A program made the position numbers and the translations under genes. Below the pieces are notes generated by a model. That model saw nothing but the letters and a program-made list of their open reading frames with translations, ran no database searches and was not told where the DNA came from. Positions 34,227 to 45,725 of a stretch of 64,000 nucleotides of DNA are shown here, one piece after another (position 1 is the stretch's first letter; every line of letters starts with the position of its first letter). The stretch is taken from assembly GCF_009727055.1 (NCBI RefSeq), contig NC_052354.1:3684677-3748676 (forward strand), given 5' to 3'. This DNA is from Benincasa hispida (Eukaryota > Streptophyta > Magnoliopsida > Cucurbitales > Cucurbitaceae).

Positions 34227-34479
34227 TTAATCTTGCTGGCCCAAATCAATGGTGTCCATACGTCGCTCGAAGTCGCCTCCGTAGTAAGGCTTAATTCGTT
34301 GACCATTGACTTTAAACGCGTTGTTCCTGTCTAAAATTGTCAGTTCCACTACGCCGTGAGGAAAGATAGTCTTGATTCGAAATGGCCCAGACCAGCGAGA
34401 CTTCAAATTTCCTAGGAACAATCGCAAACGAGCGTTAAATAATAATACCCGATGACCTTCGGTGAATGTCCGGTCGTTT
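34227..34479 (-). pseudogene. gypsy integrase C-terminus (GPF/Y-type motif)
   Basis: The minus strand reads FLGNLKSRWSGPFRIKTIFP, VVELTILDRNN, FKVNGQRIKPYYGGDFE and ends at a stop after DLGQQD. The SRWSGPF...V..NGQR.KPY pattern is the C-terminal end of Ty3/gypsy integrase, of the Athila/Tat type, which closes the pol polyprotein. It helps bind the integration target. Only about 80 codons remain; upstream RT, RNase H and integrase core are absent. It shows that an autonomous relative supplied part of this composite. Confidence 0.8.
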
Positions 34480-35570
34480 ACAAATAGTGTTCATTCCTAA
34501 GCGCCTATCTCCTGTATTATGAGATCTAATCTGACTTTCCCAAGCCTAGATTCTAACCTGACCTTCCCAAGCCTAGATCCTGTCCTTAGACTACCCTCCC
34601 GAGTATCCCTAATGGACGAATGAAGCATACATAATACAAGACAATCGCATAAACTTTGTTGACCTACGGTTGCTACTATGCCTAGTGAACAAACATACTT
34701 TGCTTAATGAGTCCAACCACTTACCCTCCTGGGTAGTTGATTGTTGCTAACTTTACTTATAGACAAGCAATGCGTTAGCCAATAGATAGGCATTGCAGCA
34801 GCTTTACACTAAGCAAATAAGATTACTCACATACTCGTGCAACACACACCTTTCGCTGGTTTGCTCATGCTTGATATCTCTAATCCACATGATTAAGTAT
34901 GCAATACCTAAGCACTCCCACTAAATGTTGCAATGAAAATAAAGATGCTAAGTAAGAAGATGGAGATGAAGTCGAAGGAAAAGAGAAATGCATTGAAAAC
35001 AATTGTATTAATCCCTTAATTCCAAATGTCATACAATACAATATAGAAAAAAAAGGAGAGAGAAATGACCGGCTGGAAGCAAAGATTTTCTTCCAGCGGA
35101 TGTGCGTCAAGGCTGCCGGTGGTGCCATGGATGGGTGGAGGAGCTGACTCCACCTACCTTACGTCGATCCCATTAGAATGTGTTGTCGCATAGCCACAAT
35201 CATTCAATGGTCGCATTCGCTTGATACTGCAACTCTACATGATGACCGCAATCGCCTGACGAGCACAATCCCCATGCATTGGACTCATGTGGCTGATCAC
35301 CGCAACATCTATATGCTGATCGATGCGTCTACCTTGCGATGGAGTGTTTCTCCACTTGCGGTCGCTCATGCGGTGGTCCAGTTTTCGCGTTTGCATTCAT
35401 TTCTTGCATTAGCTATAAAGATAGAACATTGAACACATAATTAATGCAAAATAATGGGTTAGCTGAGATTCGACATGCTGATCAATGCAAACTCATATTC
35501 TTGTGAATTCCTATCATGTTCGACGCATATTCTGCCTAAAAACCTTCATAATTCTAAGTAAAAGGCCTTA

Positions 35571-35596
35571 GATGACATGCATTTCTGCATGTCATC
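35571..35596 (-). other. perfect 11-bp stem-loop with GAAA loop at LTR start
   Basis: On the minus strand: GATGACATGCA, loop GAAA, TGCATGTCATC, directly after the LTR's first T. It lies between the purine tract (35598 onward) and U3. Confidence 0.92.
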
Positions 35597-35597
35597 A

Positions 35598-37097
35598 CAC
35601 CCCCAAACTTAAAATCATGCTTGTCCTCAAGCATGCGTTATACTTAAGAAATTCTAACTCATCTTCATGCCTTCTTTGTGATAACCAGCTTCTCAGAATA
35701 TAATTTACACACACCATTGACCATCATCGCAGTGCTCTCCCCCACTTTGGCTGCTTCTTCAAAAAGATCTTGTCTAAGTTAAAGCCAATAAGCCTTTGCT
35801 CAAAAAAATTTTATTCATTCATCGCAACTTTGTGTTTAGCTTTTTGAGATTGCGTTCATTCAAAATATTTCAAAACTTTGTGATGGTTTATTCAAATGTT
35901 GCGTTGAACCTGGTTACACCCTTCATTTTGGCTTACCCCCACGTGTGTCATGTGGGCATCCAACTTCGGTTGCGTTCCATATTCAACTTAACTTTTGTCT
36001 CTTTAGTTTTGGCTTGCACCAGATAGAGAAGTTGTGCTAATGCGTTGATCCTGGTGACTTGCCTTCGTTTTGGGTTGCCCCCACGTGTGTCATGCGGGCA
36101 TCCAACTACGAGCAAGTACCTTTCACAACTTAATTCTTATCAACATGGGTTTCCCCATTTGCGTTGACAGTGGAGTTATTATTCCCAAAAGCTCACTTCA
36201 ATTTTTTTTTTTTATGATCGCAATATAATGAGTGCAATTCCTCGAGACCTCTGCCACCCCCAAACTTAGAGGTTGGCAGTGTTCTCACCACAAAGCTAAA
36301 GAAAAAATTACGAGAATGCGTTAATAAATGTTTGAACAAAGGTTTGCACAAGATTAAACTTAAGACTTTCAAATTTTGAAGAAGCTAATAAAAGTAAAGA
36401 ATGCCTTGCGTTGATTAGTTAGAAGATGCGGTGAACTATACATACCATCATAGAAACATCGTAAAATAAGGCAATCAGGAAAAAGAGAATTTCAAAAGGA
36501 TAAGGCATACAAGATAACAAGAAAAAACCTTAGGCGGAACAACACATGCGCTCATGCATCGGAATCCATGTGATTGAGCCATGCGTTGAAGGGTGAAAGG
36601 AATTCTTCCGTTGAACTACGAATCGAGGAGACTTATTATTGCACCTGCAAGAGCAAACGTACCACAACCAAGGAAGCAGTCATATATCCAAAATAACAAT
36701 AAAAATAAAATAAGAATAACCTATACTAAGAAAGCAAAGAAAAGATAGAGTAGAAGACGTCCCTGGAAAAATAAAAGTGTTGTCACTGCAAGGAGTCTTC
36801 CATGCAAAAGATGGCTCTCAACTGCTTGGGTCAAGTTGCCTTGACCATTGGAACTTTTGGCAATTGTTGGGCACATGTTGGCCACCATGGGCTTAGAACT
36901 GCCTTCAGTTCTTTTGCGACTGATTGCCCTTCTACCTTGGGGTCAACATTGGCTTTTAGCGCATCGCCTACACTTCAACATTGTTTGCAACCTGGTCGCA
37001 TAAGCTGCAATACACCCAAGATAAAAAGTTTGCTCGTAGAGACACAAAACTTAACAAACATTTAGCTGCCAAGTCCCCAGTAACGACGCCAAAAACT
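35598..37097 (-). other. non-coding interior of the gypsy-type element
   Basis: No gag or pol similarity on either strand. It contains a roughly 135-bp duplication (CCCCCACGTGTGTCATG[TC]GGGCATCCAAC at about 35938 and 36079), a poly-T run near 36202 and CCACCCCCAAACTTAGAG near 36250. The frame at 36802-37065 (plus) has no recognisable domain and runs against the element, so I do not call it a gene. Confidence 0.7.
37074..37091 (-). promoter_or_regulatory. primer-binding site, tRNA-Asp type
   Basis: The minus strand reads TGGCGTCGTTACTGGGGA, six bases from the end of the 5' LTR. It matches 15 of 18 bases of the tRNA-Asp-type site (TGGCGCCGTTGCCGGGGA) that I recall from Athila/Tat-related Ty3 elements. 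Confidence 0.75.
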
Positions 37098-38613
37098 TAA
37101 TGGTGGGAAATCGGAAGTCGATTTTACTCGACAACTAACTTCCCGAGGACACGGTGTGCGATGCATGTTCCTAAGATATGCGTTCATAGTCATGCGTCGA
37201 TGGTCATGCGTTGGAATGAAAAATGCGCTAACGAGTGTATGCGATGACCATGCATCCTGCCACAAGTTTTCTTGCATTCACGCCAAGTATAACATGAATG
37301 CAAGTTTCTCTGGTAATCCGAGGTCGAACGCAAGGACTTGTAGCTATATGTTTGCGGTGATGGTGCATGCGACGGTTGAATAAAAGAATGGAGGGGATGT
37401 TGCTATGTTAATCCTACTCCGACTCCTATCTACCAGACAACGTAATGAGCATATGCATGAGAGGTAGAAATGCGACAAACCTTAACATGGAATAAATGAA
37501 TGGGAAAAGGGATAAAATGCAGAGATGTTTTCATTGCAACCTTTAAGAGTGATCGCAAGGGAACCTTAGTCAACGCAAGATTATGCGATCATGTTACAAC
37601 CATGCACGGTAAGTATCTTCCAGTGCTCCTAATTCTAGGACACATGTGTTGTATACAAGTGTTCATAGAGCTTATTTCTAAGTCTCTACTCTTGTCCTAT
37701 GCATTGATGCAAGATACATGAAAGCAAGGTGACTGCATACATTCGTATCCTATCTCTAGGATGCATACGATGCGTTAATAATAAATAGTGCTCATTCCTA
37801 AGCGCCTATCTTCTGTATTATGAGATCTAATCTGACTTTCCCAAGCCTAGATTCTGACCTGACCTTTCCAAGCCTAGATCCTGTCCTTAGACTACCCTCC
37901 CGAGTATCCCTAATGGACGAATGAAGCATACATAATACAAGACAATCGCATAAACTTTGTTGACCTACGGTTGCTACTATCCCTAGTGAACAAACATACT
38001 TTGCTTAATGAGTCCAACCACTTACCCTCCTGGGCAGTTGATTGTTGCAGACTTTACTCATAGACAAGCAATGCGTTAGCCAATAGATAAGCATTGCAGT
38101 AGCTTTACACTAAGCAAATAAGATTACTCACATACTCGTGCAACACACACCTCTCGCTGGTTTGCTCATGCTTGATATCCCTAATCCACATGATTAAGTA
38201 TGCAATACCCAAGCACTCCCACTAAATGTTGCAATGAAAATAAAGATGCTAAGTAAGAAGATGGAGATGAAGTTGAAGGAAAAGAGAAATGCATTGAAAA
38301 CAATTGTATTAATCCCTTAATTCCAAATTTCATACAATACAATATAGAAAAAGAAAGGAGAGAGAAATGACCGGCTGGAAGCAAAGATTTTCTTCCAGCG
38401 GATGTGCGTCAAGGCTGCCGGTGGTGCCATGGATGGGTGGAGAAGCTGACTCTTTCGAGATCTAACTCCGATCGAAGGCTTCGGTCGTCACTCGGAATGG
38501 ATGAAGGAGGTGAAGAACTCTCAGCCGTCTTCTCACGCGTTTGTCTGGATCGCGGGGAAAATCCCCGGTTGAGGGATAATCTCCGGATGATTTTGAATTT
38601 TACTCATCGACTT

Positions 38614-38623
38614 CTATATATAG
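38614..38623 (-). promoter_or_regulatory. LTR TATA-like box (minus strand)
   Basis: CTATATATAG on the minus strand within the 5' LTR. It falls in the segment deleted from the 3' LTR, so only this LTR keeps it. Confidence 0.5.
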
Positions 38624-39195
38624 AGTTTGGATTGCCTACAACATTAGTTGGACTACTCTGAGTCTGACGTTCGACGCGTCAGTCGTTTTTTAACTTTTGC
38701 CACCAATGGCGTGGTAGGTGAAATGTCAACATCAGCTTTGGATTTTCTTGAGGTAGATGCGTTGATGCGTTCATTCCACCTACCTTGGGTCGATCCCCTT
38801 AGAATGCATTGTCGCATAGCCGACATCATTCAACGGCCGCATTCGCTTGATACCGCAACTCTACATGATGACTGCAATCGCCTGATGAGCACAATCCCCA
38901 TGCATTAGACGCATGTGGCTGATCACCACAACACCCATACGTTGATCGATGCGTTTACCTTGCGATGGAGTGTTTCTCCGCTTAGGTCGCCCATGCGGTG
39001 GTCCGGTTTTCGCATTTGCATTCATTTCCTGCATTAGCTATAAAGATAGAACATTGAATGCATAATTAATGCAGAATAATGTGTTAGCTGAGATTCGACA
39101 TGCTGATCGATGCAAGCTCATATTCTTGTGAATTTCTATCATGATCGACGCATATTCCGCCTAACAACCTTCATAATTGTAAGTAAAAGGCCTAA

Positions 39196-39221
39196 GATGA
39201 CATGCATTTCTGCATGTCATC
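39196..39221 (-). other. perfect 11-bp stem-loop with GAAA loop at 5' LTR start
   Basis: Same stem and loop as 35571-35596, at the outer end of the 5' LTR beside the target-site duplication. Both LTRs keep every paired base. Confidence 0.9.
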
Positions 39222-39227
39222 GACTGT

Positions 39228-40640
39228 GCTCCCTTATATGATCCCTTTTAGGAAAGTAGCGTTTGTTGAAACAAACACCCTATTTTCTGTCTGATCATAA
39301 AAATAACCCTTCGTGTACCTTTGGGGTAGCCTATAAAGAGGCATAACCTCGACCGTGGTTCCAACTTCTTAGGATTAGCCTCAAGCACATGTGCAGGGCA
39401 ACTCCAAATGCGGAAGTGACGTAAACTAGCTTTACGCCCGTTCCACAACTCCAGTGGTATTCTTGCAACACTCTTAAAGTGAACACAATTGAGTATATAT
39501 ACTGGCGTCTCCATGCAAAACCCAAACGAATCCGGTAAGGAAGCATAACTCATCATTGAGCGAATCATGTCTAACAAGGTCCTATTTCTTCTCTCCACTA
39601 CACCCATTCTGCTGAGGTTACCGGCGCTGAGAGTTAGGAAACGATTCCATGTTCTATCAAATAGTTCTAGAATGTCGAGTCCAAAATCTCTCCACCTCGA
39701 TCGATCGAAGTGTTTTAATCCATCTATCTAATGTGTTTACACCTTCAGCCTTGAACTCTTGAATTTCAAAGGATTCAGACTTTCATTGCATAAGATAAAC
39801 ATACTCGTACCTGGAGTAATCATCAGTAAAACTGATAAAATACTCATAGCCACCTCGTCGAGCTCGCACATTCATAGGACCATAGACGATCGGTTCAATC
39901 TATTTCTTTATCTCCCTATGAATCGTATCAAAGGTCAGAAATGCACTAAATCAAGAGGCTCCTTGGCTCTATAACCTTTTCCAGTAAAAGGTCGTTTAGT
40001 CATTCTTACCCTTAAGGCAAGATTCGCATACTGCGTAAAGAATTTTCTTCTAACTCATTTAGAAGTCCATTCTTCACCAATTCTTAATCCTATTGAGATT
40101 GATGTACCTAAAACGAAAGATGCAAAGTTGGTCATTTTCTTTTGGAGAAATTCATCGACGTTTTGATTGAGTTACGACAGTTTCTTAACAATTCAGTATT
40201 ATGGAGGGAATTAATGGCTAACGGCTTTAGCACAATTAAATTCGATTCTAGATTGTTTTTGTCAAATAAAAAACACATCTTTATGAATAAACGCTTTATC
40301 CACAATAAAACGAGAATAGTATATTTTACATTGCAATAAACACTTTATAGAAAATAAGGTTTCTTCTTTAGTTTGGAACAATATATACATCATATAAAAC
40401 AAGAAACCTATTATGTAAAGCTAACTGGAGTCCTCCCACTGCCACAGCTGAGATGACGTGCCTGGTGCCTATTCGTATCGTCATCTCACCAGCCTCCAGC
40501 TGTCGCCAAGATCTAATCCCCTAAAAAGAATAACAAACATGGTTAGTGGCACCTGAATCAATTATCCAGGCAGAATCGTCATTCTCCACTAAACAAGTTT
40601 CAAGCATAAGTAAATCACATTTACCTTTATCGGCCTTGGC
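39228..40640 (-). pseudogene. copia B protease and integrase (broken)
   Basis: Protease first: LETCLVENDDSAWIIDSGATN around 40550-40615, with an intact DSG active-site triad. GAG-pre-integrase remnants follow around 40000-40400 with several stops. The integrase end is at 39607-39248: [12 protein letters not shown] (the catalytic Glu region, after a frameshift in PQQNG at about 39600), LRHFRIW and RSRLCLFIGYPKGT. The gypsy-type element at 39222 cuts the reading frame in the ATFLKRDHIREH stretch, which resumes at 31305. The catalytic Asp residues are not readable in one frame. Confidence 0.75.
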
Positions 40641-40649
40641 CTTAGCCTT

Positions 40650-41516
40650 GGCTGCTTTCTTCTCTTTCAGATATCGATGACAGTTCCTCTTCTAGTGTCC
40701 ATCTTGGTTCAGTGGAAACACTTTCCCTTAGCAACTTGTGGATGCCTACTTGGGGCGATAAGTAGTGTGTTAGCAGGTGCCTTCCCTTTTTCCTTATCTC
40801 TCTTCTTTTTCTTCCCCTTTGCAGAGTTAGAAGCAGAAGGTGCAAACTTCATTTTTGAGGTCGAACCTCTATGGAACGTCCTAGAGAATAAAGCAACATT
40901 TGCTCACCCTTCTACCTCTCCTTACTTTCCAGTAAAGATTGGTATGTCTGTAACTCGTTGAGGAGAGTTGTAAGGTTATATTTCACTTTGTTAAGAATCA
41001 CATTGCTAACAAAGTGCAGGAAGCTCTCCGACAAAGAATGTAGGATTATGCTAACCTGGCTGCCCTCACCAATGGTAGACCCATTCAACTCCGCCACATT
41101 AAAGTGGACCATCATGTTAAGCACATGTTCACGAACAGAGGTGCCTTCTTCCATTTTGGAGTTGAATATGTATTTAAGAGCCTCATGTATAAGCTGTTCA
41201 GATGGTTGTCCAAACATCCCCTGCAGGGACTCCATGACCTCATGTACTGAGACTATAGGCTCATGTTTCTTAGCCAAAACTTCAAAAAGACTTGCCAAGA
41301 TGTAGGCTCGGGCCTTCTCATTCGCCCTTGTCCATCGCTCGTATGCCTCCCAAACATTTCGAGAAGCATTCGGAGTTGGAATAGGAGGACAAGCCTCCGT
41401 GAGAGCGAACATGAGATCCTCGATGATCAGGATCGTCGTGATCATGTGTTTTCATGTTGTGAAATTATCGGCAGTAAGTTTTTCGGCGCTTAACAATGAT
41501 AACATGTTTGTTGCCA
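40650..41516 (-). pseudogene. copia B gag
   Basis: The best-preserved gag in the window. It starts at ATG (41514-41516): MATNMLSLLSAEKLTADNFTT, where TGG is TGA (a nonsense codon at about residue 22). It is then open through LIIEDLMFALTEACPPIPTP, ASLFEVLAKKHEPIVSVHEV, FGQPSEQLIHEALKYIFNSK and LLNELQTYQSLLESKER (stop-free from 41445 to 40912). A decayed CCHC knuckle (CFH-stop-...GH...RNCHRY) lies near 40680-40735. This UBN2/retrotran-gag-type protein would form the capsid. Apart from the early stop and the knuckle it is near full length. Confidence 0.85.
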
Positions 41517-42899
41517 TTTTGAAAATGTTGCTGAAAATATGAACAAACCTTTATTAGTTTTTGCTAAACCACATTTAAACCTATCACTTTTGCAAAATAG
41601 TTTCAAGTACCCTAAGTCATAGACTTCTATTTTGCAATGATTCCCTAGTGAGTGTTGACTTAGGAGGTATGTATGATATTAAATGCTCAAAATGATGAGA
41701 TACTACTTCTATTTATGCGTCAATTAGGAATATTCCTGTAGTATGCTCTACGTTGTCACAAGTTTCCTTACGATGGAGCCAAGTGTAATTCCACCGTAAG
41801 TTTCTCGGTATGATTCGAGGTCGAACACGGGGAACTGGTTTTCGGTTATTGCGGTATGTTCATGGTATATGCGACCAGGTTTTCAATTCTTTATAAAGGG
41901 GTTTGTATAGGTATGTAAATTGCGGTAAGATAACGGAAAGTAGTAAATATGCGATAAAACATAAAAATACAATAAACCTAAGCTAGATGTTACAAGATAC
42001 AGACTTAATGTACAAAATGCTAGGATTAAGGCTGGCTGTGAAGGTTGTGCAAAGATGTGGGATGTGGCAAAAAGTCTTATGAACAGAATAGAAAGAGAAA
42101 GATAAGTATTACAAACAACACAAGTTCTTAATTAGATTGAAGGTAAAAATACTATTCCGCTCTTCTCTTGGCGTACACCTCTCAGTGATCGGCCATGTTC
42201 CCCACCTGTCTGTGGTGAAAAAGAGTCTAACATAATGAACGCAAGGTTGCTTCCATGTCTGGAAGTACTACTTGCTTTAGTTAATGCACTCTTTTGACCT
42301 TCTCTCGATAGATCAGAATGACATCTTCACTTCTGCTCTCACAGGTGAAGATGTCGTCTAGCATGCTTTAGCTAAACGTATTTTATAACTTTAATACAGA
42401 TTAAGTTCTTTGTGATTCATATTGCTCATCAGAAGATTAAGAAAACATCATGAAGAAAGTGACTAACGAGTGAACATAAATAGACAGAAAATGGTAAATG
42501 GAATCTATCGAAACATTTAATATTTCTACTAAGTGTTTGATACATGATTTGTGAATGAAGAGGTAAAGAAAATATGGAATACAATGAAAGAGAGATAGAA
42601 CAGATACAAACAAGTGCCAACGTCTTGGCACAGATTCGATGGAGATCTGCTTGCTGGATCGGATGGTTTCGATGGCAGGAAGAGCTTCCCTCTCAGGCTT
42701 GCTCCACTGGTAGCAAGGATCTCTGCACAAAGCTTCGATCGGGTATATGGCAGGTCGGATCTGAGATTCACCTTTCGGCCTTATCTCATTCTCTTCCTAG
42801 ATTTCTTCTCTTCAGCACTTAGCTCAGCCTTTTCTCTCTAAAATCATACAACACTTAGCCCCGTATCCAATAGAATACTTTGCTCTGAAATCAATGGGG

Positions 42900-42907
42900 T
42901 ATTTATA
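42900..42907 (-). promoter_or_regulatory. LTR TATA box (minus strand)
   Basis: TATAAATA followed by CCCC on the minus strand, about 540 bp into the LTR, as at 32558 in the sister copy. Confidence 0.65.
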
Positions 42908-43424
42908 AGAGTAGATCCTTGACTCCGGCCTTGTGGTTCCCACTTGATGGTTATGGTAATTTCGTAAATGGAGGGATATTATTCCTTCTGTTATGCAATC
43001 AGACCATCAATTATGCACAACCGTTAGTTATACACGTGTCGCAATCCTCCGCTCTCGCATTGCTCAGTTGCATCTTTCGATCATAGATTTGCGTGCGGTG
43101 TTTGTTTTCATTACCATATACAGTCGAAGCATAGCTCTGGACTGACTGTCGCCTTGCGCCGTCACTTCGGTAATCGTCTCTTCATGGTTGATCGACGGGC
43201 ACAATTGTGACATAGATGCGTTGATTAGTTTCTCATAAGCCTTGAGCACAAGCGGTGACTTGGTCTCCTGCAAAATAGAGTAAAATTTGGATTGTCTTCC
43301 ATCTATTTGGCGTTAGTGGGTGTAATCGCAAACATTTATAATTATTGTCATACTAGGCTAATTTTCATACAATTGGTGCATAATTACTAACGTTTGGCCG
43401 CAACATCTAGATAAGGTGACATAA

Positions 43425-43448
43425 ATAACTTGTATTTCTACAAGTTAT
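43425..43448 (-). other. perfect 10-bp stem-loop with GAAA loop at LTR start
   Basis: On the minus strand ATAACTTGTA, GAAA, TACAAGTTAT, two bases inside the LTR terminus. Confidence 0.9.
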
Positions 43449-43762
43449 CAGTGAGGCAGGACAAACGTCATCGATGGGGTGATCAGTTGCCCCTTCGCTG
43501 GGATGAGACATTCTCAACCATTAGGCAGAACCAACTCTAGAAACTGAACCTAATAGCCACCATTTTTTGGTCCAGAATTGTTAACCTTTAACTATTCCGC
43601 GTAAGTGTAACCCCTCATTTTCGATGCCAGAGTCCCACCCTAATGAGCCCAGCGTAGGGAACATCCAGATTAGGACAAGGGACTAAGATACCTTATCCTC
43701 TTATAGAAGATTAAATAAAGAAAAGCGCAAAACTGCCATCCTTTAGGGGGACACTCCCAGGG

Positions 43763-43800
43763 CTGTCTCTTATACACATCTAGATGTGTATAAGAGACAG
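43763..43800. other. mate-pair junction adapter left in assembly (complete)
   Basis: CTGTCTCTTATACACATCT joined to AGATGTGTATAAGAGACAG: a 38-bp perfect palindrome of two Tn5 mosaic ends, identical to the Nextera mate-pair junction adapter. The leader sequence TCCCAGGG occurs on both sides, whereas element C has it once (58230). Removing the adapter and one copy restores the leader. An artefact, not a biological insertion. Confidence 0.97.
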
Positions 43801-45104
43801 TCCCAGGGTTCCTCGAGGCGATGCGCAGTAACTTTATTCAACCTAATGAGGGAGACCGAGGGATATGTTGTCCCACTTTCCGCTCCCACTTACTATGAAC
43901 ACTCTCTCCATCCACCTTGATATTGACCTACCCAAACACCATCTGTTGAGGGGACACGCCAAAGGTGTCGCGAGGTCGAGAGTAGATCTCAAGGTATAGA
44001 CTATTTAGGAGAAACATGAAAGGTTTAAGTGAAGCATCTTATGCCCCAAGTACCTCCCACTGAATGTTCTACCTAGGGATTCATTAACCTAGACAATCCG
44101 GCTACTGATTTTAGTCTAAGTCGTCTTTTTAAACTCTGCTCATAAACAACGTTTGTCAATGAAATATGAACAAGTTCAAGTAGTCACATTTAAACACTTT
44201 AATGGACTATCCTTAACTTGCATGCATACATCAAATCTATCTAATTCACATTTCCAAGTAAGTTCCCAGGTAGGGGTATTACGTTTCCGTCAACTTAAAT
44301 ACCCCAGCCTAGCAGAACCTGCCTTAGACAAAAGGTCCCTTATAGATAGATTTGCTACCCTTTAACCTTTTATTAGCCAATTTAATCCTATTAAACTGAT
44401 TAAAAGATTAAAGCCTTAGGGTTGTTAATCATATTAGAACTGTGATCTTAGGTCTATGTGATCCAAGTTTTAAACACTTTACAACCATGAATTAAACCTA
44501 AGTGAGCATGCATGTTTTTCTTATTTCTTTTAATTCTAATTTCTCTTTAACTTTTAAAAAGAAACAACTAAAAACATTGTGCACAACTAGGTGTTTATAA
44601 CATTTAGAAAATAACCTATGTGTCATGCTTCATGCAATGTCAAGTCATTACTATACATAACTTTTATATAATGCGTAACAACCAAGCAAACATGCTATCA
44701 TCCAACTTTATACTATAACAATTATAATATAAAGATGGTGCATGTCAATTCTTTTAATGCATGCATAAATATGACTCTTATATTATATGATGCATGAGCA
44801 TGCTCTTACATAATTAAATCATGCTTCTCTAAATTATAACAATTACAATAAAGAGATGATGCATGACCATTGCATAACTTAAGGTGGGATTTACTATATG
44901 TGCATACCATATGACATATAAAAACATACATCGCATGTAATAAAGGATTAATGGACCGGGATGAGCCTTTACAAAAACCATAATGAAAAAAATCCTATCT
45001 ATTACATTTTTCATCGAGCAAACCGATTCACAGGCGAACCGGGTCTTGAACTGCCAGGAGATCTTCATCGTGTAGTAAACTCCAATAGGTAGACAATCGT
45101 TCAC

Positions 45105-45725
45105 CGCGCACTAGACGATAGGAGCATAATTAAACAATCGTGTAGATGACGACGAGGCTACAAAGCCTGATCATCTATGCGATCGTGTAGCGTGACGACA
45201 GGTAAACGATTTACCTTGCATTACTAAGCAATTGTTTAGTCAGTTACTAAGTGATGAAGCTTGCTGACCTAAAGGATTGTCTAGCATGCGTGCTTTAAAC
45301 GATATGCGAGCATCTCATCGTCTACACGATGCATGCAACCAGGTAAACGATTTACCTTGCGATGCTAAGCGATCGTTTAGTCAGTTAATAAGCGATGAAG
45401 CTTGCTGACCTAAGCGATCGTCTAGTGCGCGCGCGCGTTAAACGATATGCGAACATCTCATCGTCTACATGACACGATACTCTGCAATCGTGTACTCGAG
45501 CATCAAAACGATACGATCAACTCTTGAACGCATACCCCATCGTTTAACCGATGCGTTCAACAGCGATCACGTACTTGATCGTCAACCTGATGCGACCAAC
45601 TCTTGATCGCATACTCCATCGTTTAACCAATGCATTCAACAACGATCGCATACTCCTTCATCTTTACGATCTGATCAATAGCGATCGCGTAACACATCTT
45701 CTGCACGATGCGATCAACCCTAGAT
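45105..45725 (-). repeat. CGATCG-rich repeat field in copia B leader
   Basis: Dense degenerate GCGATCGTTTAG / ACGATGCGATCAAC motifs. It includes a 141-bp tandem duplication (45200-45340 and 45341-45480; AGGTAAACGATTTACCTTGC... to ...CATCTCATCGTCTAC). Similar motifs fill the leader of element C and the copia LTRs. The frame at 45551-45775 is repeat-derived. Confidence 0.85.

Larger units (their letters stand above)
32985..34479 (-). mobile_element. gypsy interior fragment joined to the LTR at 32016
   Basis: Minus-strand sequence similar to the interior of the 31306-39222 element: the GGTGTCATGCG...GAGCAGGTACC block near 33000-33040 matches 36075-36120, and CCTCACCCCCCAATTTAGAG (33209) matches 36250. 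It also carries the end of pol (34227-34427). A (TA)n tract lies at 33125-33149. It is head-to-head with the plus-oriented LTR fragment 32016-32984, which no single LTR element would produce, so this is a rearranged composite. Confidence 0.6.
31306..35597 (-). mobile_element. 3' LTR of the gypsy-type element, interrupted
   Basis: The parts 31306-32015 and 34480-35597 align in order with 37098-37818 and the rest of the 5' LTR. The break is flanked by a 29-bp imperfect direct repeat ACAAATAGTG...GCGCCTAT (31987-32015 and 34480-34508; two mismatches). It ends at 35597 next to the purine tract TAAGTTTGGGGGTG (minus strand). Confidence 0.85.
31306..39222 (-). mobile_element. non-autonomous gypsy-type element with two LTRs
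   Basis: A complete minus-strand element: 5' LTR 39222-37098, primer-binding site 37091-37074, 1.5 kb non-coding interior (37097-35598), purine tract, and 3' LTR 35597-31306. The 3' LTR is split by an insertion (32016-34479). A perfect ACTGT duplication (31301-31305 and 39223-39227) marks its landing in the integrase of copia B. The LTRs begin TGATGACATGC and end CCACCATCA. The interior has no gag or pol, so it depended on a relative, and this is the layout of a large retrotransposon derivative. The 3' LTR lacks about 330 bp present in the 5' LTR (38447-38775). Confidence 0.88.
37098..39222 (-). mobile_element. 5' LTR of the gypsy-type element
   Basis: Complete 2125-bp LTR between the primer-binding site and the ACTGT target-site duplication. 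On the minus strand it starts (C)GATGACATGCAG and ends CCCACCATTA. Minus-strand TATA-like TATATATAG is at 38614-38623. The segment 38447-38775 is absent from the 3' LTR. The frames at 37156-38908 are LTR sequence. Confidence 0.88.
41653..43450 (-). mobile_element. solo gypsy LTR, TGATAACTTG family
   Basis: Plus-strand ends TGTTGACTTAGG...CAAGTTATCA, flanked by perfect GTGAG duplications (41648-41652 and 43451-43455). Reads TGATAACTTGTAGAAATACA on the minus strand. Homologous to 11303 and 32016. TATA box at 42900 (minus). Length 1798 bp, and the only complete solo copy of this family here. The frames at 42429-43273 are LTR sequence. Confidence 0.92.

Noticed and set aside
36802..37065. 88-residue frame in the gypsy-type element interior
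   Set aside because: No recognisable domain, antisense to the element, and the region is otherwise non-coding.
20678..43800. Adapter palindromes considered as natural Tn5-like insertions
   Set aside because: Two 19-bp mosaic ends abut with nothing between them, the exact structure of a commercial mate-pair junction. A real transposon would carry a body.
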